Below, piece after piece: positions 26,620 through 35,223 of a stretch of 64,000 nucleotides of DNA. How positions within the stretch are numbered: the first letter of the stretch is position 1; the number at the start of each line of letters is the position of its first letter. Both the position numbers and the translations under genes were made by a program. The notes below the pieces were generated by a model. The model did no database searches and was not told the DNA's origin. It was given only the letters and a program-made list of their open reading frames with translations. Source of the DNA: Arthrobacter bambusae (lineage in GTDB: Bacteria; Actinomycetota; Actinomycetes; Actinomycetales; Micrococcaceae); assembly GCF_030812595.1 (NCBI RefSeq), contig NZ_JAUSSZ010000003.1, forward strand, positions 1 to 64,000, in the 5' to 3' direction.

Positions 26620-27504
26620 CTAGCGTCCGCCGAGGCCGCTCGTGACGATGCCTTTGACGAGGTGCTTCTGCAGCAGGATCAGCAACAGAAGGGTCGGCGC
26701 CATCGAAATTACCGAGGCGGCCATGACGAGGTGCCACTGGTTGCCCTGCTGGCCGAAGAACATCTGCAGCCCCAGCGGGATGGTTCCGAGGTTGTTGACG
26801 TCGTTGATCACTACCAAGGGCCACAGGAATGAGTTCCAGTAGCTGATGAAACTGAAGACGGCCAGTACCGCCATGGTGGGCCTGGCCAGCGGAAGCATGA
26901 CCAGGAGGAAGGTCCGCAGGGTTCCTGCGCCGTCGACCCGTGCGGCGTCGTCGAGCTCCTGCGGCACGCCCAGGAAGAACTGCCGCAAGAGAAAGGCACC
27001 GAATGCGGTGAAGGCCCAGGGCACGATGAGCGACTGGAAGGTGTTCACCCAGCCGACTTTCTGCATCATCACGAACATCGGGACGATCAGGACCTCCTGG
27101 GGAATCATGAGGGTTGCGAGGAACACCATGAATACCAGGTTCCGTCCCCGCCAGCGCTGCCTTGAGAACGCGTAGCCGGAAAATGCCGAAACCGCCAGGG
27201 TCAGCGCTGTTCCTGCGGCCGAGACGAGCAAGCCGTTGCCCATGAACTTCAGGAATGGCATGTAATTCAAGGCCTCCTGGTAGTTCTGCCACCGGAATTC
27301 CGAGCCGATCAGCTTCGGCGGAACACTGAAGATCTCAGCGGGCGGCTTGAGGGAGGTCGCGAACATGTAGATCAAGGGGGACAGGAAGAGCAGCGCGATA
27401 AGGCAAAGGATCACATAGCCGATAGCGGGCCTGATCTTGGCTGGTTTGCGTGTTACAGGACGTGCCCCGGCAACGGGACGTGCCCGGCTCGTCGTCTCAA
27501 GCAT
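26620..27504 (-). CDS. sugar ABC transporter permease (MalG-like)
   Basis: A 294-residue inner-membrane permease with six predicted helices. Its conserved EAA loop, ELDDAARVDGAGTLRTFLLV, binds the ATPase. The C-terminal LVKGIVTSGLGGR ending is typical of carbohydrate CUT1 MalG-type permeases. The ATG overlaps the preceding permease stop by eight bases. It partners with the MalF-like permease and the lipoprotein encoded upstream. No ATPase gene is present in the cluster. Confidence 0.9.
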   Translation of the reverse strand: MLETTSRARPVAGARPVTRKPAKIRPAIGYVILCLIALLFLSPLIYMFATSLKPPAEIFSVPPKLIGSEFRWQNYQEALNYMPFLKFMGNGLLVSAAGTALTLAVSAFSGYAFSRQRWRGRNLVFMVFLATLMIPQEVLIVPMFVMMQKVGWVNTFQSLIVPWAFTAFGAFLLRQFFLGVPQELDDAARVDGAGTLRTFLLVMLPLARPTMAVLAVFSFISYWNSFLWPLVVINDVNNLGTIPLGLQMFFGQQGNQWHLVMAASVISMAPTLLLLILLQKHLVKGIVTSGLGGR

Positions 27505-28462
27505 CGTAGTGGACCCACTTCCTTTGTCCGAGGAACTGGACGGCCGTCACGCCCAGGATGATGACGAACAGGATCCAGGCCGCCGCCGACGCGAGGCCGA
27601 GCTGGTGGAATTGGAAGCCCTGGTTGTAGATGTACAGGACGATGGTGGAGGTGGCTGAGCCGGGCCCGCCCTTGGTGAGGATGAACGGCTGCGCGAAAAC
27701 CTGGAAGGAGGTTATGAGGGTCATCATGGTGCCGAAGAAGATCGACGGCGAAATGAGCTTGAGCTTGATCCGCCAAAAGATGGTCCAGGCGTTGGCGCCG
27801 TCGATCGCTGCCGCCTCGGTGAGGTTCTCCGGGACAGCATCCAAGGCTGCCGAGAACACCAGCATGTTGTAGCCGAATCCTTGCCACACGCTCATCACGA
27901 CGATGGCCATCATTGCCCAGTGTTCGTCTCCGAGGAAGTTCGGCGCAGAGACGCCGGTTGCGCTTTGCAGGGTACCGTCGATAAAGCCCCCGGGTTGGTA
28001 CAGCATCCGCCAGACCACGACGTTTGCCACCACCGGGGTGATCGACGGAATGAAGAAGATGACCCGGAAGATGTGCCGGCCCTTGATCCGGGGAGTCAGC
28101 CACGCGGCGAGCCCCAGTGAGACAACCAGGTTGAGCGGGACGTACAGGATGACGAACAGGACGGTGTTCCGGACCACCTGGCCAAAAATGGGATCGTTGA
28201 AAAGCCGCAGGTAATTTTCGAAGCCGAGGAATTTCGGGGTTCCCAGGAGTGGCCAATTGAAGAGGCTGATCACAAGGGAAACAACGATCGGCAACAGCGT
28301 GAAGAACGCCAGGCCGAGCCCGTGCGGCAGGGCAAAAGCGGGTCCCCACATGGTCCGTCGGCCGAGTTGGGCGTCCGGTTCGGCTTTTGCCTTCCCGACG
28401 GCGGTGCCGGCGCCTGCCGCCGCTTCAGCAAGAGCCGGCTTGGCGGACTTGAGTAATGTCAT
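27497..28462 (-). CDS. sugar ABC transporter permease (MalF-like)
   Basis: A 321-residue CUT1 permease with six predicted membrane helices after a 35-residue Ala-rich N-terminus. The EAA loop NLTEAAAIDGANAWTIFWRI is intact. The ending VQFLGQRKWVHYDA is typical of MalF/UgpA-type actinobacterial permeases. It lies 73 bp downstream of the binding-protein gene and overlaps the next permease by eight bases. The substrate is inferred to be a fucosylated oligosaccharide from the cluster contents. Confidence 0.9.
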   Translation of the reverse strand: MTLLKSAKPALAEAAAGAGTAVGKAKAEPDAQLGRRTMWGPAFALPHGLGLAFFTLLPIVVSLVISLFNWPLLGTPKFLGFENYLRLFNDPIFGQVVRNTVLFVILYVPLNLVVSLGLAAWLTPRIKGRHIFRVIFFIPSITPVVANVVVWRMLYQPGGFIDGTLQSATGVSAPNFLGDEHWAMMAIVVMSVWQGFGYNMLVFSAALDAVPENLTEAAAIDGANAWTIFWRIKLKLISPSIFFGTMMTLITSFQVFAQPFILTKGGPGSATSTIVLYIYNQGFQFHQLGLASAAAWILFVIILGVTAVQFLGQRKWVHYDA

Positions 28463-28535
28463 TTCTCATTCCTTTGCGAAGAGTGCGGGCCTGCCCGGCG
28501 GTTGGTCAGGAACTGCCGGGCATGCACCACACTGA

Positions 28536-29786
28536 TCATCGGGGCAGCTGGGCCGCAATGTCTTTCATGACATCGGCTGCGTTCTGCTGTCCGTTGATGG
28601 ATTTGACGAGGTACTGATTGAAGAGCTGGCCCAACTGGTCGCTGTTGGTGTTGCTTGGCATGGGCACTGCCGTGGCTTCGGCGGTCTTGAGGGTTTCGGC
28701 CACTCCCGGTATTCCGGCGTTGTCAATCCACTTGGCCTGCTGTGCCGTACGCGCGGCGAGCGCACGTCCTGCTGACGCGAGCTCCCCCAGGACCTTCTCG
28801 CCGGTCATTTCCTTGAGGGCGGCAAAGGCTTTGTCGGGGGTGGCGCATTGCTTGGAGATTCCCCAGCCGGAACCGGCGCTGAAGGTCTTGCCACCGCCCT
28901 GGCCCGCGGGGAGGGTAGTCACGCCGACCTTGAACTTGGCTTTGGCCTTCACGTCCAGCAAAGACCACGGGCCGTCGATGCTCATGGCGGTGTTGCCCGC
29001 GAGGAATTCGTTGGAGCTGAATGATGCGTCACCTCCCGGCAACTGCGGGGAGACCTTTTCCTTATTCGTCAGGTCGGAGACCCACTGGAGTCCCTGGGCA
29101 AAAGTCGAATCGCCGGCGTCGATCGTACCGTCTTCCTTGAGCACGCGTCCGCCGTTGTAGGCGATGATCTGCGATTCAATGAAGAGGTCGGACGTGGTGG
29201 GTGCGATGGCGTGCTTGCCGTTGGTGCTCAGCTTCTTCGCGGCGGCCACGAACTCATCGCTTGTCCAGCCCGCCTTCGGTACCGGCACGCCTGCGGCGTC
29301 GAACATGTCCTTGTTGTAGAACATCATGACCGGGCCGACGTCGTAGGGAAGCGCATAGAGATTGTTGTCGGCGCTGAGTCCCTTGATCATGGACGGATCG
29401 AAGGCGCCCAGGTCCAGGTTGTTCTTCTTGACCAGGTCGTCGAGGGGCAGCATGCCGTCCTTGAGCTGCGCCGTCCGCAGGCTCTGGACGGCCACCAGGC
29501 AGGGTGCCGTGTTCGAGCTGAGCTGCGTGCTCATCTTGGTGAAGTAGTCCTGGAAAGTGGAACCCTGCAAGGTGATCTTCACGTCACCCAGGGTGTTGCT
29601 GACCTCGTCGGCAACCTTCTCCCAGTTTTTCTGGTCTTCCGTGCCACCGACCCACATGGCCCAGGTCATGGCGGTCTTGCCATCGGAAGTACTGCCGGAA
29701 GAGCTGCCCCCGCAGCCGGTGAGTCCAACCAGGCCGAGTGCCAAGGCACCAGCCACCAACGCTTCTTTGCGCATATCTTTCACCAC
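28536..29786 (-). CDS. extracellular sugar-binding lipoprotein of ABC transporter
   Basis: A 416-residue family 1 extracellular solute-binding protein. The N-terminus is a lipoprotein signal peptide with lipobox LVGLTGC, followed by a Gly/Ser linker. The motif ALPYDVGPVMMFYNKDMFDAAGV and MSIDGPWSLLDV segments are typical of CUT1 binding proteins. The GTG at 29786 has GAAAG four bases upstream; the ATG at 29774 (MRKEALVAG) also gives a complete signal peptide. It delivers fucosides to the two permeases that follow. It lies 35 bp downstream of the fuconate dehydratase gene. Confidence 0.9.
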   Translation of the reverse strand: MVKDMRKEALVAGALALGLVGLTGCGGSSSGSTSDGKTAMTWAMWVGGTEDQKNWEKVADEVSNTLGDVKITLQGSTFQDYFTKMSTQLSSNTAPCLVAVQSLRTAQLKDGMLPLDDLVKKNNLDLGAFDPSMIKGLSADNNLYALPYDVGPVMMFYNKDMFDAAGVPVPKAGWTSDEFVAAAKKLSTNGKHAIAPTTSDLFIESQIIAYNGGRVLKEDGTIDAGDSTFAQGLQWVSDLTNKEKVSPQLPGGDASFSSNEFLAGNTAMSIDGPWSLLDVKAKAKFKVGVTTLPAGQGGGKTFSAGSGWGISKQCATPDKAFAALKEMTGEKVLGELASAGRALAARTAQQAKWIDNAGIPGVAETLKTAEATAVPMPSNTNSDQLGQLFNQYLVKSINGQQNAADVMKDIAAQLPR

Positions 29787-29821
29787 GTGCTTTCAGTAGG
29801 GAATTGGGCTAATACGACGAG

Positions 29822-31147
29822 TTAGTGATGCGGAGCGGACGGATGGGACACCGTGGCCCAGGCAGGGCCACCGGGAAAGCTGTAATCGGCCAGCGTGTTA
29901 CCAAGCATTTCGTTTCCGGCCCCTGGCGCGGACGGCGGCCAGTAGCAGCCATCGTGGACGTCCACCGGGGTGGCGAAGTGCTCGTGCAGGTGGTCGACGA
30001 ATTCGATCATCCTGCCATTCTTGTCGCCGGAAACGGCCACGAAATCGAACATCGACAAGTGCTGGACGGCCTCGCACAGGCCAACCCCGCCGGCATGCGG
30101 GCAGACCCGGACGCCGAACTTCGCGGCGAGGAGGAGGATGGCGATGTTCTCGTTCACGCCGGCCACCCTCGCGGCGTCCAGTTGCAGGACCTGGAGTGAA
30201 CCGGCCTGCAGCATCTGCTTGAACATCACCCGGTTTTGGACGTGCTCACCGGTGGCCACGGGAATTGGAGCGACGCCCCGGGCGATCGCGGCGTGGCCCA
30301 GGACATCGTCCGGACTGGTGGGTTCCTCGATCCACGCGATGTCGTAGGGAGCCAGGTGCGACATCCAGTCGATGGCCTCCTGCACGTCCCAACGCTGGTT
30401 CGCGTCCACGGCGATCTTGATGTCCGGCCCCACGGCATCGCGGGCCGCTCGGACGCGACGGATATCGTCCTCAAGGGAGGCACCCACCTTGAGCTTGATC
30501 TGCCCGAAACCGTCCGCGACCGCTTCCTTGGCCAGGCGCACCAGTTTGTCGTCGCTGTAACCGAGCCATCCCGGCGTCGTCGTGTATGCGGGGTAGCCGT
30601 CCGCGAGGAGCGCTGCCGTGCGGGCGGCGCGACCGGGTTCGGACGCACGCAATATTCCGAGCGCGTCCTCCGGAGTGAGCGCGTCGCTGAGGTACCGGAA
30701 GTCGACGAGCGACACGATCTCTTCCGGGCTCATCCTGGAGAGCAGCTCCCACAAAGGGAGCCCGGCCCGCTTGCTCTTGAGGTCCCAGAGGGCATTGACG
30801 ACGGCGCCGATCGCCATGTGCATGACGCCCTTTTCAGGGCCAAGCCAGCGGAGTTGTGAATCGTGGGCCAGGACTTTCCAAGTGCCGCCCATGTCGCTAA
30901 GGAGCCCTTCGACGTCGCGGCCGAGGATGAAAGGGCGCAAGGCCTTGATCGCAGTGGTCTCCACTTCGTTGCCACGACCGATCGTGAAGACAAAACCGTG
31001 GCCCTCGTGGCCGTCGTTGGCATCCGTGCGGATCACCAAGTACGCCGCCGAATAGTCGGGATCCGGATTCATCGCATCCGATCCGTCCAGGTCCTGCGAG
31101 GTGGGAAAGCGGATGTCGAAAGTGTCCACCGCGGTGATGACGCTCAT
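29822..31147 (-). CDS. L-fuconate dehydratase (enolase superfamily)
   Basis: A 441-residue mandelate-racemase-type enolase superfamily enzyme dehydrating L-fuconate to 2-keto-3-deoxy-L-fuconate. All expected active-site residues are visible: K218 and K220 in IKLKVG, D248 and N250 in DAN, E274 in IEEP, E301 in GEH and H351 in CPHAGG. The N-terminus ([20 protein letters not shown]) and the whole order closely follow the characterised Xanthomonas enzyme as I recall it. The ATG has AAGGAG six bases upstream. It is the first gene of the eight-gene leftward fucose operon and divergent from the two later pathway genes. Confidence 0.93.
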   Translation of the reverse strand: MSVITAVDTFDIRFPTSQDLDGSDAMNPDPDYSAAYLVIRTDANDGHEGHGFVFTIGRGNEVETTAIKALRPFILGRDVEGLLSDMGGTWKVLAHDSQLRWLGPEKGVMHMAIGAVVNALWDLKSKRAGLPLWELLSRMSPEEIVSLVDFRYLSDALTPEDALGILRASEPGRAARTAALLADGYPAYTTTPGWLGYSDDKLVRLAKEAVADGFGQIKLKVGASLEDDIRRVRAARDAVGPDIKIAVDANQRWDVQEAIDWMSHLAPYDIAWIEEPTSPDDVLGHAAIARGVAPIPVATGEHVQNRVMFKQMLQAGSLQVLQLDAARVAGVNENIAILLLAAKFGVRVCPHAGGVGLCEAVQHLSMFDFVAVSGDKNGRMIEFVDHLHEHFATPVDVHDGCYWPPSAPGAGNEMLGNTLADYSFPGGPAWATVSHPSAPHH

Positions 31148-31185
31148 TGTGCTCCTTGCGTTACAGCAGCTCGTTTGCTGGGTTG

Positions 31186-31215
31186 AGCGTAAACATCGGA
31201 TGTCTGCATTGTCAA
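31186..31215 (-). promoter_or_regulatory. promoter of the leftward fucose operon
   Basis: On the minus strand TTGACA (31215-31210) is followed after 18 bases by TACGCT (31191-31186). The palindrome ACATCCGATGT occupies the spacer, an ideal repressor position. Confidence 0.7.
31193..31203. promoter_or_regulatory. fucose operator, perfect palindrome ACATC-G-GATGT
   Basis: An 11-bp perfect dyad sits between the -35 and -10 elements of the leftward fucose promoter. Partial copies occur at 31257-31267 (AGCTCGGATGT, 9 of 11) and in front of the FadR-type regulator at 22323-22333 (9 of 11). It probably binds that regulator. Confidence 0.6.
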
Positions 31216-31236
31216 TGGGTCACATTTCCGTATTAT
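31209..31236 (+). promoter_or_regulatory. promoter of the rightward fucose genes
   Basis: TTGTCA (31209-31214) is followed after 16 bases by TATTAT (31231-31236). Its -35 overlaps the -35 of the leftward promoter on the other strand, so polymerase binding is mutually exclusive or co-regulated. A weaker copy of the operator lies at 31257-31267, about 20 bases downstream of the -10. Confidence 0.65.
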
Positions 31237-31289
31237 GGAGAGCAGCAGCACACTAGAGCTCGGATGTTAGCCAGAGCACGGAGGAATAC

Positions 31290-32201
31290 ATGAACATGAA
31301 ATTCGCCCGGCTGGGCACTGCCGGACATGAAAAGCCGGTCGTCATCGCCCAAGACGCCAACGGCACCGAAAAATACTTCAGCCTTGAACCGCTGACGAAG
31401 GACATCAACGGAGAGTTCCTCGCCACGGACGGCATCGCGCGCGCCCAAGAAGCCCTCAAAGCAGGCAATTTGCCCGAGATTTCAGCCGAGGGGCTCCGGA
31501 TCGGTTCGCCCATCGCCCGCCCCGGATCGGTGATCTGCATCGGCCTCAACTACGCCGCGCACGCGGCGGAGTCCGGTGCCACGCCACCTGAATCACCGGT
31601 GGTGTTCCTGAAGCCGAGCAACACGGTCAGCGGCCCGTTCGACGCCGCACCCATCCCGCCGTCGTCGGAAAAGTACGACTGGGAGGTGGAACTCGGAATC
31701 GTCATCGGCCGCGAAGCGTCATACCTTTCCGGCATGGACGAGGCGGCGGAGTGCATCGCGGGCTACGTCGTCGCCAACGATCTCTCTGAGCGCGACTACC
31801 AAATACCCGGCGCGGCGGGCCAATGGACCAAGGGCAAGTCCCTGCCGCAGTCCACTCCCCTGGGCCCGTGGCTGGTTCCGGCGGACCAACTCGACGCCGG
31901 CAACCTCGGCCTGCGGACTTGGGTGAACGGCGAAATCCGCCAATCTTCCAATACCTCGGACATGATCTTCGACGTCCGCACCATCGTCCACCACGTCAGC
32001 CAGTTCATGGTCCTGGAACCCGGCGATGTCATCCTCACGGGTACTCCGGAAGGCGTGGCACTCTCGGGCCGGTTCCCGTATATACAGCCGGGCGACGTGG
32101 TTGAGCTAGAAGTGGACGGCCTCGGCCGGCAGCAGCAGGAGTTCCACCGGGCCCGCACGGGTTCGCTCGCCGCGGCAGCCACGGACAAGGCCGTCCGGTG
32201 A
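31290..32201 (+). CDS. fumarylacetoacetate hydrolase family, probable 2,4-diketo-3-deoxy-L-fuconate hydrolase
   Basis: A 303-residue FAH-superfamily enzyme expected to split 2,4-diketo-3-deoxy-L-fuconate into pyruvate and L-lactate, the last step of the non-phosphorylative pathway. The core GLNYAAHAAESG, VFLKPSNTVSGPFD, WEVELGIVIGREA (metal Glu residues), and GYVVANDLSERDYQ with VILTGTPEGVALS are typical. The ATG has CGGAGGAA five bases upstream. Its stop overlaps the SDR start by four bases. The substrate is assigned by cluster context. Confidence 0.85.
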   Translation: MNMKFARLGTAGHEKPVVIAQDANGTEKYFSLEPLTKDINGEFLATDGIARAQEALKAGNLPEISAEGLRIGSPIARPGSVICIGLNYAAHAAESGATPPESPVVFLKPSNTVSGPFDAAPIPPSSEKYDWEVELGIVIGREASYLSGMDEAAECIAGYVVANDLSERDYQIPGAAGQWTKGKSLPQSTPLGPWLVPADQLDAGNLGLRTWVNGEIRQSSNTSDMIFDVRTIVHHVSQFMVLEPGDVILTGTPEGVALSGRFPYIQPGDVVELEVDGLGRQQQEFHRARTGSLAAAATDKAVR

Positions 32202-32947
32202 GCGCGGAGTTCGAGGGGCTCGTCGCCCTCGTCACCGGCGGGGCGTCCGGCATCGGCGCGGCCATCGCAGACCGCCTTGCCGACGGCGGCGCGAAGGTTG
32301 CCGTGCTGGACCTCAACCCATCCGGCACGCCACATTTCGGCGTCGAATGCAACGTGGCCGACGACGCCTCGGTGCGTGCCGCCGTCGACGCCGTCGCCCG
32401 GAAGTTTGGCCGCCTCGATGTGGTGGTCAACAATGCGGGGATCGGCGCCCAAGGGGACGTCGCGGCGAACGACGACGACGAATGGCACCGCGTGCTGGAC
32501 ATCAACGTTGTGGGCATCGCCCGCGTCAGCCGCGCCGCCCTGCCGTACTTGCGGGAGTCGCCGGCGGCCGCAATCGTCAACACCTGCTCCATCGCCGCGA
32601 CCGCGGGGCTGCCGCAGCGGGCATTGTATTCGGCGTCGAAAGGCGCGGTGTTGTCCCTGACGCTTGCCATGGCGGCCGATCATGTCCGCGAAGGGATCCG
32701 GGTCAATTGCGTCAACCCGGGCACCGTGGACACCCCGTGGGTGGGCAGGCTGCTTGAATCCGCCGCGGACCCGGCTGCAGAACGCGCCGCGCTCAACGCC
32801 CGCCAGCCACACGGCCGCTTGGTGGACGCCGCGGAGGTGGCCGGCGCCGTCGCCTACCTCGCGAGCCCGCTGTCCGGTTCGACGTCGGGCACGTCCCTGG
32901 CGATCGACGGCGGCATGCAAGGCTTGCGGCTGCGGCCGGTGGGGTAG
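32198..32947 (+). CDS. SDR-family oxidoreductase, probable 2-keto-3-deoxy-L-fuconate dehydrogenase
   Basis: A 249-residue classical short-chain dehydrogenase. The cofactor motif TGGASGIG lies at about residues 12-19, NNAGIG at about 80-85, the catalytic serine in NTCSIAAT and the YSASK motif at about 147-151. It should oxidise 2-keto-3-deoxy-L-fuconate to the 2,4-diketo acid. The GTG start overlaps the hydrolase stop (GTGA). It is the second and last gene of the rightward fucose transcript. Confidence 0.85.
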   Translation: MSAEFEGLVALVTGGASGIGAAIADRLADGGAKVAVLDLNPSGTPHFGVECNVADDASVRAAVDAVARKFGRLDVVVNNAGIGAQGDVAANDDDEWHRVLDINVVGIARVSRAALPYLRESPAAAIVNTCSIAATAGLPQRALYSASKGAVLSLTLAMAADHVREGIRVNCVNPGTVDTPWVGRLLESAADPAAERAALNARQPHGRLVDAAEVAGAVAYLASPLSGSTSGTSLAIDGGMQGLRLRPVG

Positions 32948-33041
32948 GCACGTAACGCAACGCCCCTGCAACCCCGCTCCGCCACCGGTTCGCCTATGCT
33001 CAACACCAGGCATTCGATGGCGATCCACCTAGGAGCAGGGC

Positions 33042-34361
33042 ATGAGCAACTGGCGTATCAGGGACTTCCATTCGTCCGACATGGACGGGATCCTGCACCT
33101 GTGGGAGTCGCTCAAAGCGGACAACGTGGAGCCGGTCTATGCGCTCTCCGAGGTCCTGGCGTCATGCGAGAAGGACCACGCCGTGGTAGCGGTGCAGGGC
33201 GAGCAGGTGGTGGGTGCCGCCGTCGGACGTGCTGCCCATGACCAAGGCTGGATCGTCTTCCTGGCCACCCTGCCCGAATTCCGGGGCCGTGGGATCGGCA
33301 CTTCGCTGCTGGCCGCCGTCGAGAACCGGATGACGCCGCACGGCCTGAACAAGCTCTCGGCGCTCATGCCCGAATCCGAGACCCGGGTCGAAGCATTCCT
33401 GGGCCGGGGCTTCCTGCTCAAGCAAAACCTGCACTACTTCGAGCGGACCATCCCGGTGCAGCGCCAGGAGCTTGAGCCGCTGAGCCAGCTCGGAGGGCGC
33501 ATCCTCGCCCGCGACTTGTGGGAAAACGTTGCCGGCATGCGCCGCGAAAAGGAGCTGCTGGAACGCCGGCTGGTCCTGCCGCTGGCTCAGGCGGACCTCG
33601 CCGACGAGTACGGCGTGGTGCCGCCGCGCGCCGTCGTGCTCTTCGGCCCGCCGGGCACCGGGAAGACGACGTTCGCGAAGGCGATCGCTTCCCGGCTTGA
33701 GTGGCCGTTCGTGGAGGTCTTCCCTTCACGCCTGGCCGCCGATCCCAAAGGCTTGGCGGGCGCGCTGCGCGAGACGTTCCTGGAAATCGCCGAGTTGGAG
33801 CATGCGGTGGTCTTCATCGACGAGGTGGAAGAGATCGCCGCCCAGCGGTCGGGCGAGCCGCCGTCGCCGTTGCAGGGCGTCACGAACGAGCTCCTCAAGA
33901 TCATCCCCGCGTTCCGTGAACAGCCCGGCCGCCTGCTGGTGTGCGCGACGAACTTCATCCGCGCCCTGGATTCGGCGTTCCTGCGGCACGGCCGCTTCGA
34001 CTACGTCATCCCGATCGGCCTGCCCGACGTCCACGCCCGCGAGGCCATGTGGCAGCGCTTCATCCCGGCCAGCGTGGTGGACTCCGTGGATGTGGACTTG
34101 CTGGTCTCGCGGACGGAGGGCTTCTCACCCGCGGACATTGAATACGCGGCGCGCAGTGCCTCCCAGCGTGCTTTGGAAAAAGCAGTTTATCCAGCGGAAA
34201 CTGTCGACGCTTCCTTTCCGGGCGCGGCACCGGCGTCGAACGCCCGGAAGGGGCCCGTCACGCAGGACTATCTCGACGCCATCGCCGATACCCGAACGAC
34301 AGTCAGCGAGGAGGTCCACCAGGACTTCCTCGAGGACATCGACGTGCTGGGCCGGGTGTAG
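33042..34361 (+). CDS. GNAT acetyltransferase - AAA ATPase fusion protein
   Basis: A 439-residue two-domain protein. Residues 1-140 form a GNAT fold with the acetyl-CoA loop RGRGIG (81-86) following VFLATLPEF. Residues about 165-410 form a single AAA module: Walker A GPPGTGKTT (202-210), Walker B VVFIDE (256-261), sensor 1 CATN (301-304) and arginine-finger candidates R315 and R318 in LRHGRFD. The alpha-helical lid has FSPADIEYAARSAS. The AAA part resembles classical FtsH/Cdc48-type modules. Both active sites look intact. Function is unknown; the acetylation substrate could be remodelled by the AAA ring (inference). Confidence 0.8.
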   Translation: MSNWRIRDFHSSDMDGILHLWESLKADNVEPVYALSEVLASCEKDHAVVAVQGEQVVGAAVGRAAHDQGWIVFLATLPEFRGRGIGTSLLAAVENRMTPHGLNKLSALMPESETRVEAFLGRGFLLKQNLHYFERTIPVQRQELEPLSQLGGRILARDLWENVAGMRREKELLERRLVLPLAQADLADEYGVVPPRAVVLFGPPGTGKTTFAKAIASRLEWPFVEVFPSRLAADPKGLAGALRETFLEIAELEHAVVFIDEVEEIAAQRSGEPPSPLQGVTNELLKIIPAFREQPGRLLVCATNFIRALDSAFLRHGRFDYVIPIGLPDVHAREAMWQRFIPASVVDSVDVDLLVSRTEGFSPADIEYAARSASQRALEKAVYPAETVDASFPGAAPASNARKGPVTQDYLDAIADTRTTVSEEVHQDFLEDIDVLGRV

Positions 34362-34383
34362 GAAGCCAACGCGGGGAAGAACC

Positions 34384-35010
34384 TTGAACCTGTTCCTGAC
34401 AATCCTGAGTGGAGTAGCCTGGACCACCGTCTACGTCTGCGCGATCCTGGTCGGCTTCCGTGACAAGAGCTACGCAATCCCTGCGGCGGCCCTGGGCCTG
34501 AACATCGCGTGGGAAGTCATTTACGCTCTCCACTCGCTCAGCACGAGGCTCTCCGTGCAGGGCGTCATCAACATTGCCTGGGCACTGGCGGACATGGTGA
34601 TCGTGTACACCTTCCTTCGTTTCGGCAGGCGGGAGCTTCCCGGCTTTGTCACGCGCCCGCTGTTCGTTGGATGGTCGGTTCTCCTGCTCATTGCGTCCTT
34701 CATCGTGCAATGGCTCTTCATCGCCGAGTTCGATTGGGATCCCGCCTCAAGGTACGCGGCTTTCCTGCAGAATCTCCTCATGTCCGGCCTGTTCATTGCC
34801 ATGTTCGCGGCCCGGCGCGGACTGCGCGGCCAATCCATGGTGATCGCCGTGGCGAAATGGATCGGTACCCTAGCGCCGACCATCAGCTTCGGGGTTCTCC
34901 AAAACTCGCTGTTCATCCTCGGCATCGGCCTCCTGTGCAGCATCTTCGACCTGAGCTACATCGGCCTGCTGTGGTGGGCCAAGCGGAACCCCGCGACTGT
35001 CCGCGGCTAG
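34384..35010 (+). CDS. transmembrane-type terpene cyclase-like membrane protein
   Basis: A 208-residue protein with about seven hydrophobic helices. The motifs GLNIAWEVIYAL, NIAWALADMVIVYTFLRFGRR and the acidic residues within helices resemble transmembrane terpene cyclases of the Pyr4/AtmB type, which also have bacterial members. No prenyltransferase or other terpene gene is nearby, so the substrate is unknown. The TTG start at 34384 has GGGGAAG five bases upstream; there is no nearer ATG. It follows the GNAT-AAA gene by 22 bp and may be co-transcribed. A hairpin at 35017 ends the unit. Confidence 0.6.
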   Translation: MNLFLTILSGVAWTTVYVCAILVGFRDKSYAIPAAALGLNIAWEVIYALHSLSTRLSVQGVINIAWALADMVIVYTFLRFGRRELPGFVTRPLFVGWSVLLLIASFIVQWLFIAEFDWDPASRYAAFLQNLLMSGLFIAMFAARRGLRGQSMVIAVAKWIGTLAPTISFGVLQNSLFILGIGLLCSIFDLSYIGLLWWAKRNPATVRG

Positions 35011-35016
35011 CCGAAT

Positions 35017-35074
35017 TCGTGGGTGTGGCCCCAAATCGGCGTGCCGGAGCGCAGCTAACGGCCCGCACCCACGA
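35017..35074 (+). terminator. hairpin after the membrane cyclase-like gene
   Basis: TCGTGGGTGTGGCC (35017-35030) pairs with GGCCCGCACCCACGA (35060-35074) apart from one mismatch, with a long 29-base loop. It lies seven bases after the stop codon. No T-tract. Confidence 0.5.
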
Positions 35075-35092
35075 TGTCGGCCGGGAGTCCAC

Positions 35093-35179
35093 CGGAACGA
35101 ACGTACCGATATGCTCTGACCGAGCCTTGATTCACCTCCCAGAGAAGCGGAAAATGAAGAAACCGGCACGAACGTACCG
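35093..35179. promoter_or_regulatory. two direct-repeat operators and promoter region of hipBA
   Basis: CGGAACGAACGTACCG (35093-35108) and CGGCACGAACGTACCG (35164-35179) differ at one base and are each imperfect palindromes (CGG-n-ACG-nn-CGT-n-CCG). They lie 71 bp apart upstream of hipB, flanking a possible -35 TTGATT at about 35128. They are likely binding sites for HipB autorepression. Confidence 0.5.
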
Positions 35180-35223
35180 GGTAGGTCTGCGTGCTTGCCC
35201 ACAAAAGACCCGGAAGGATGGAC

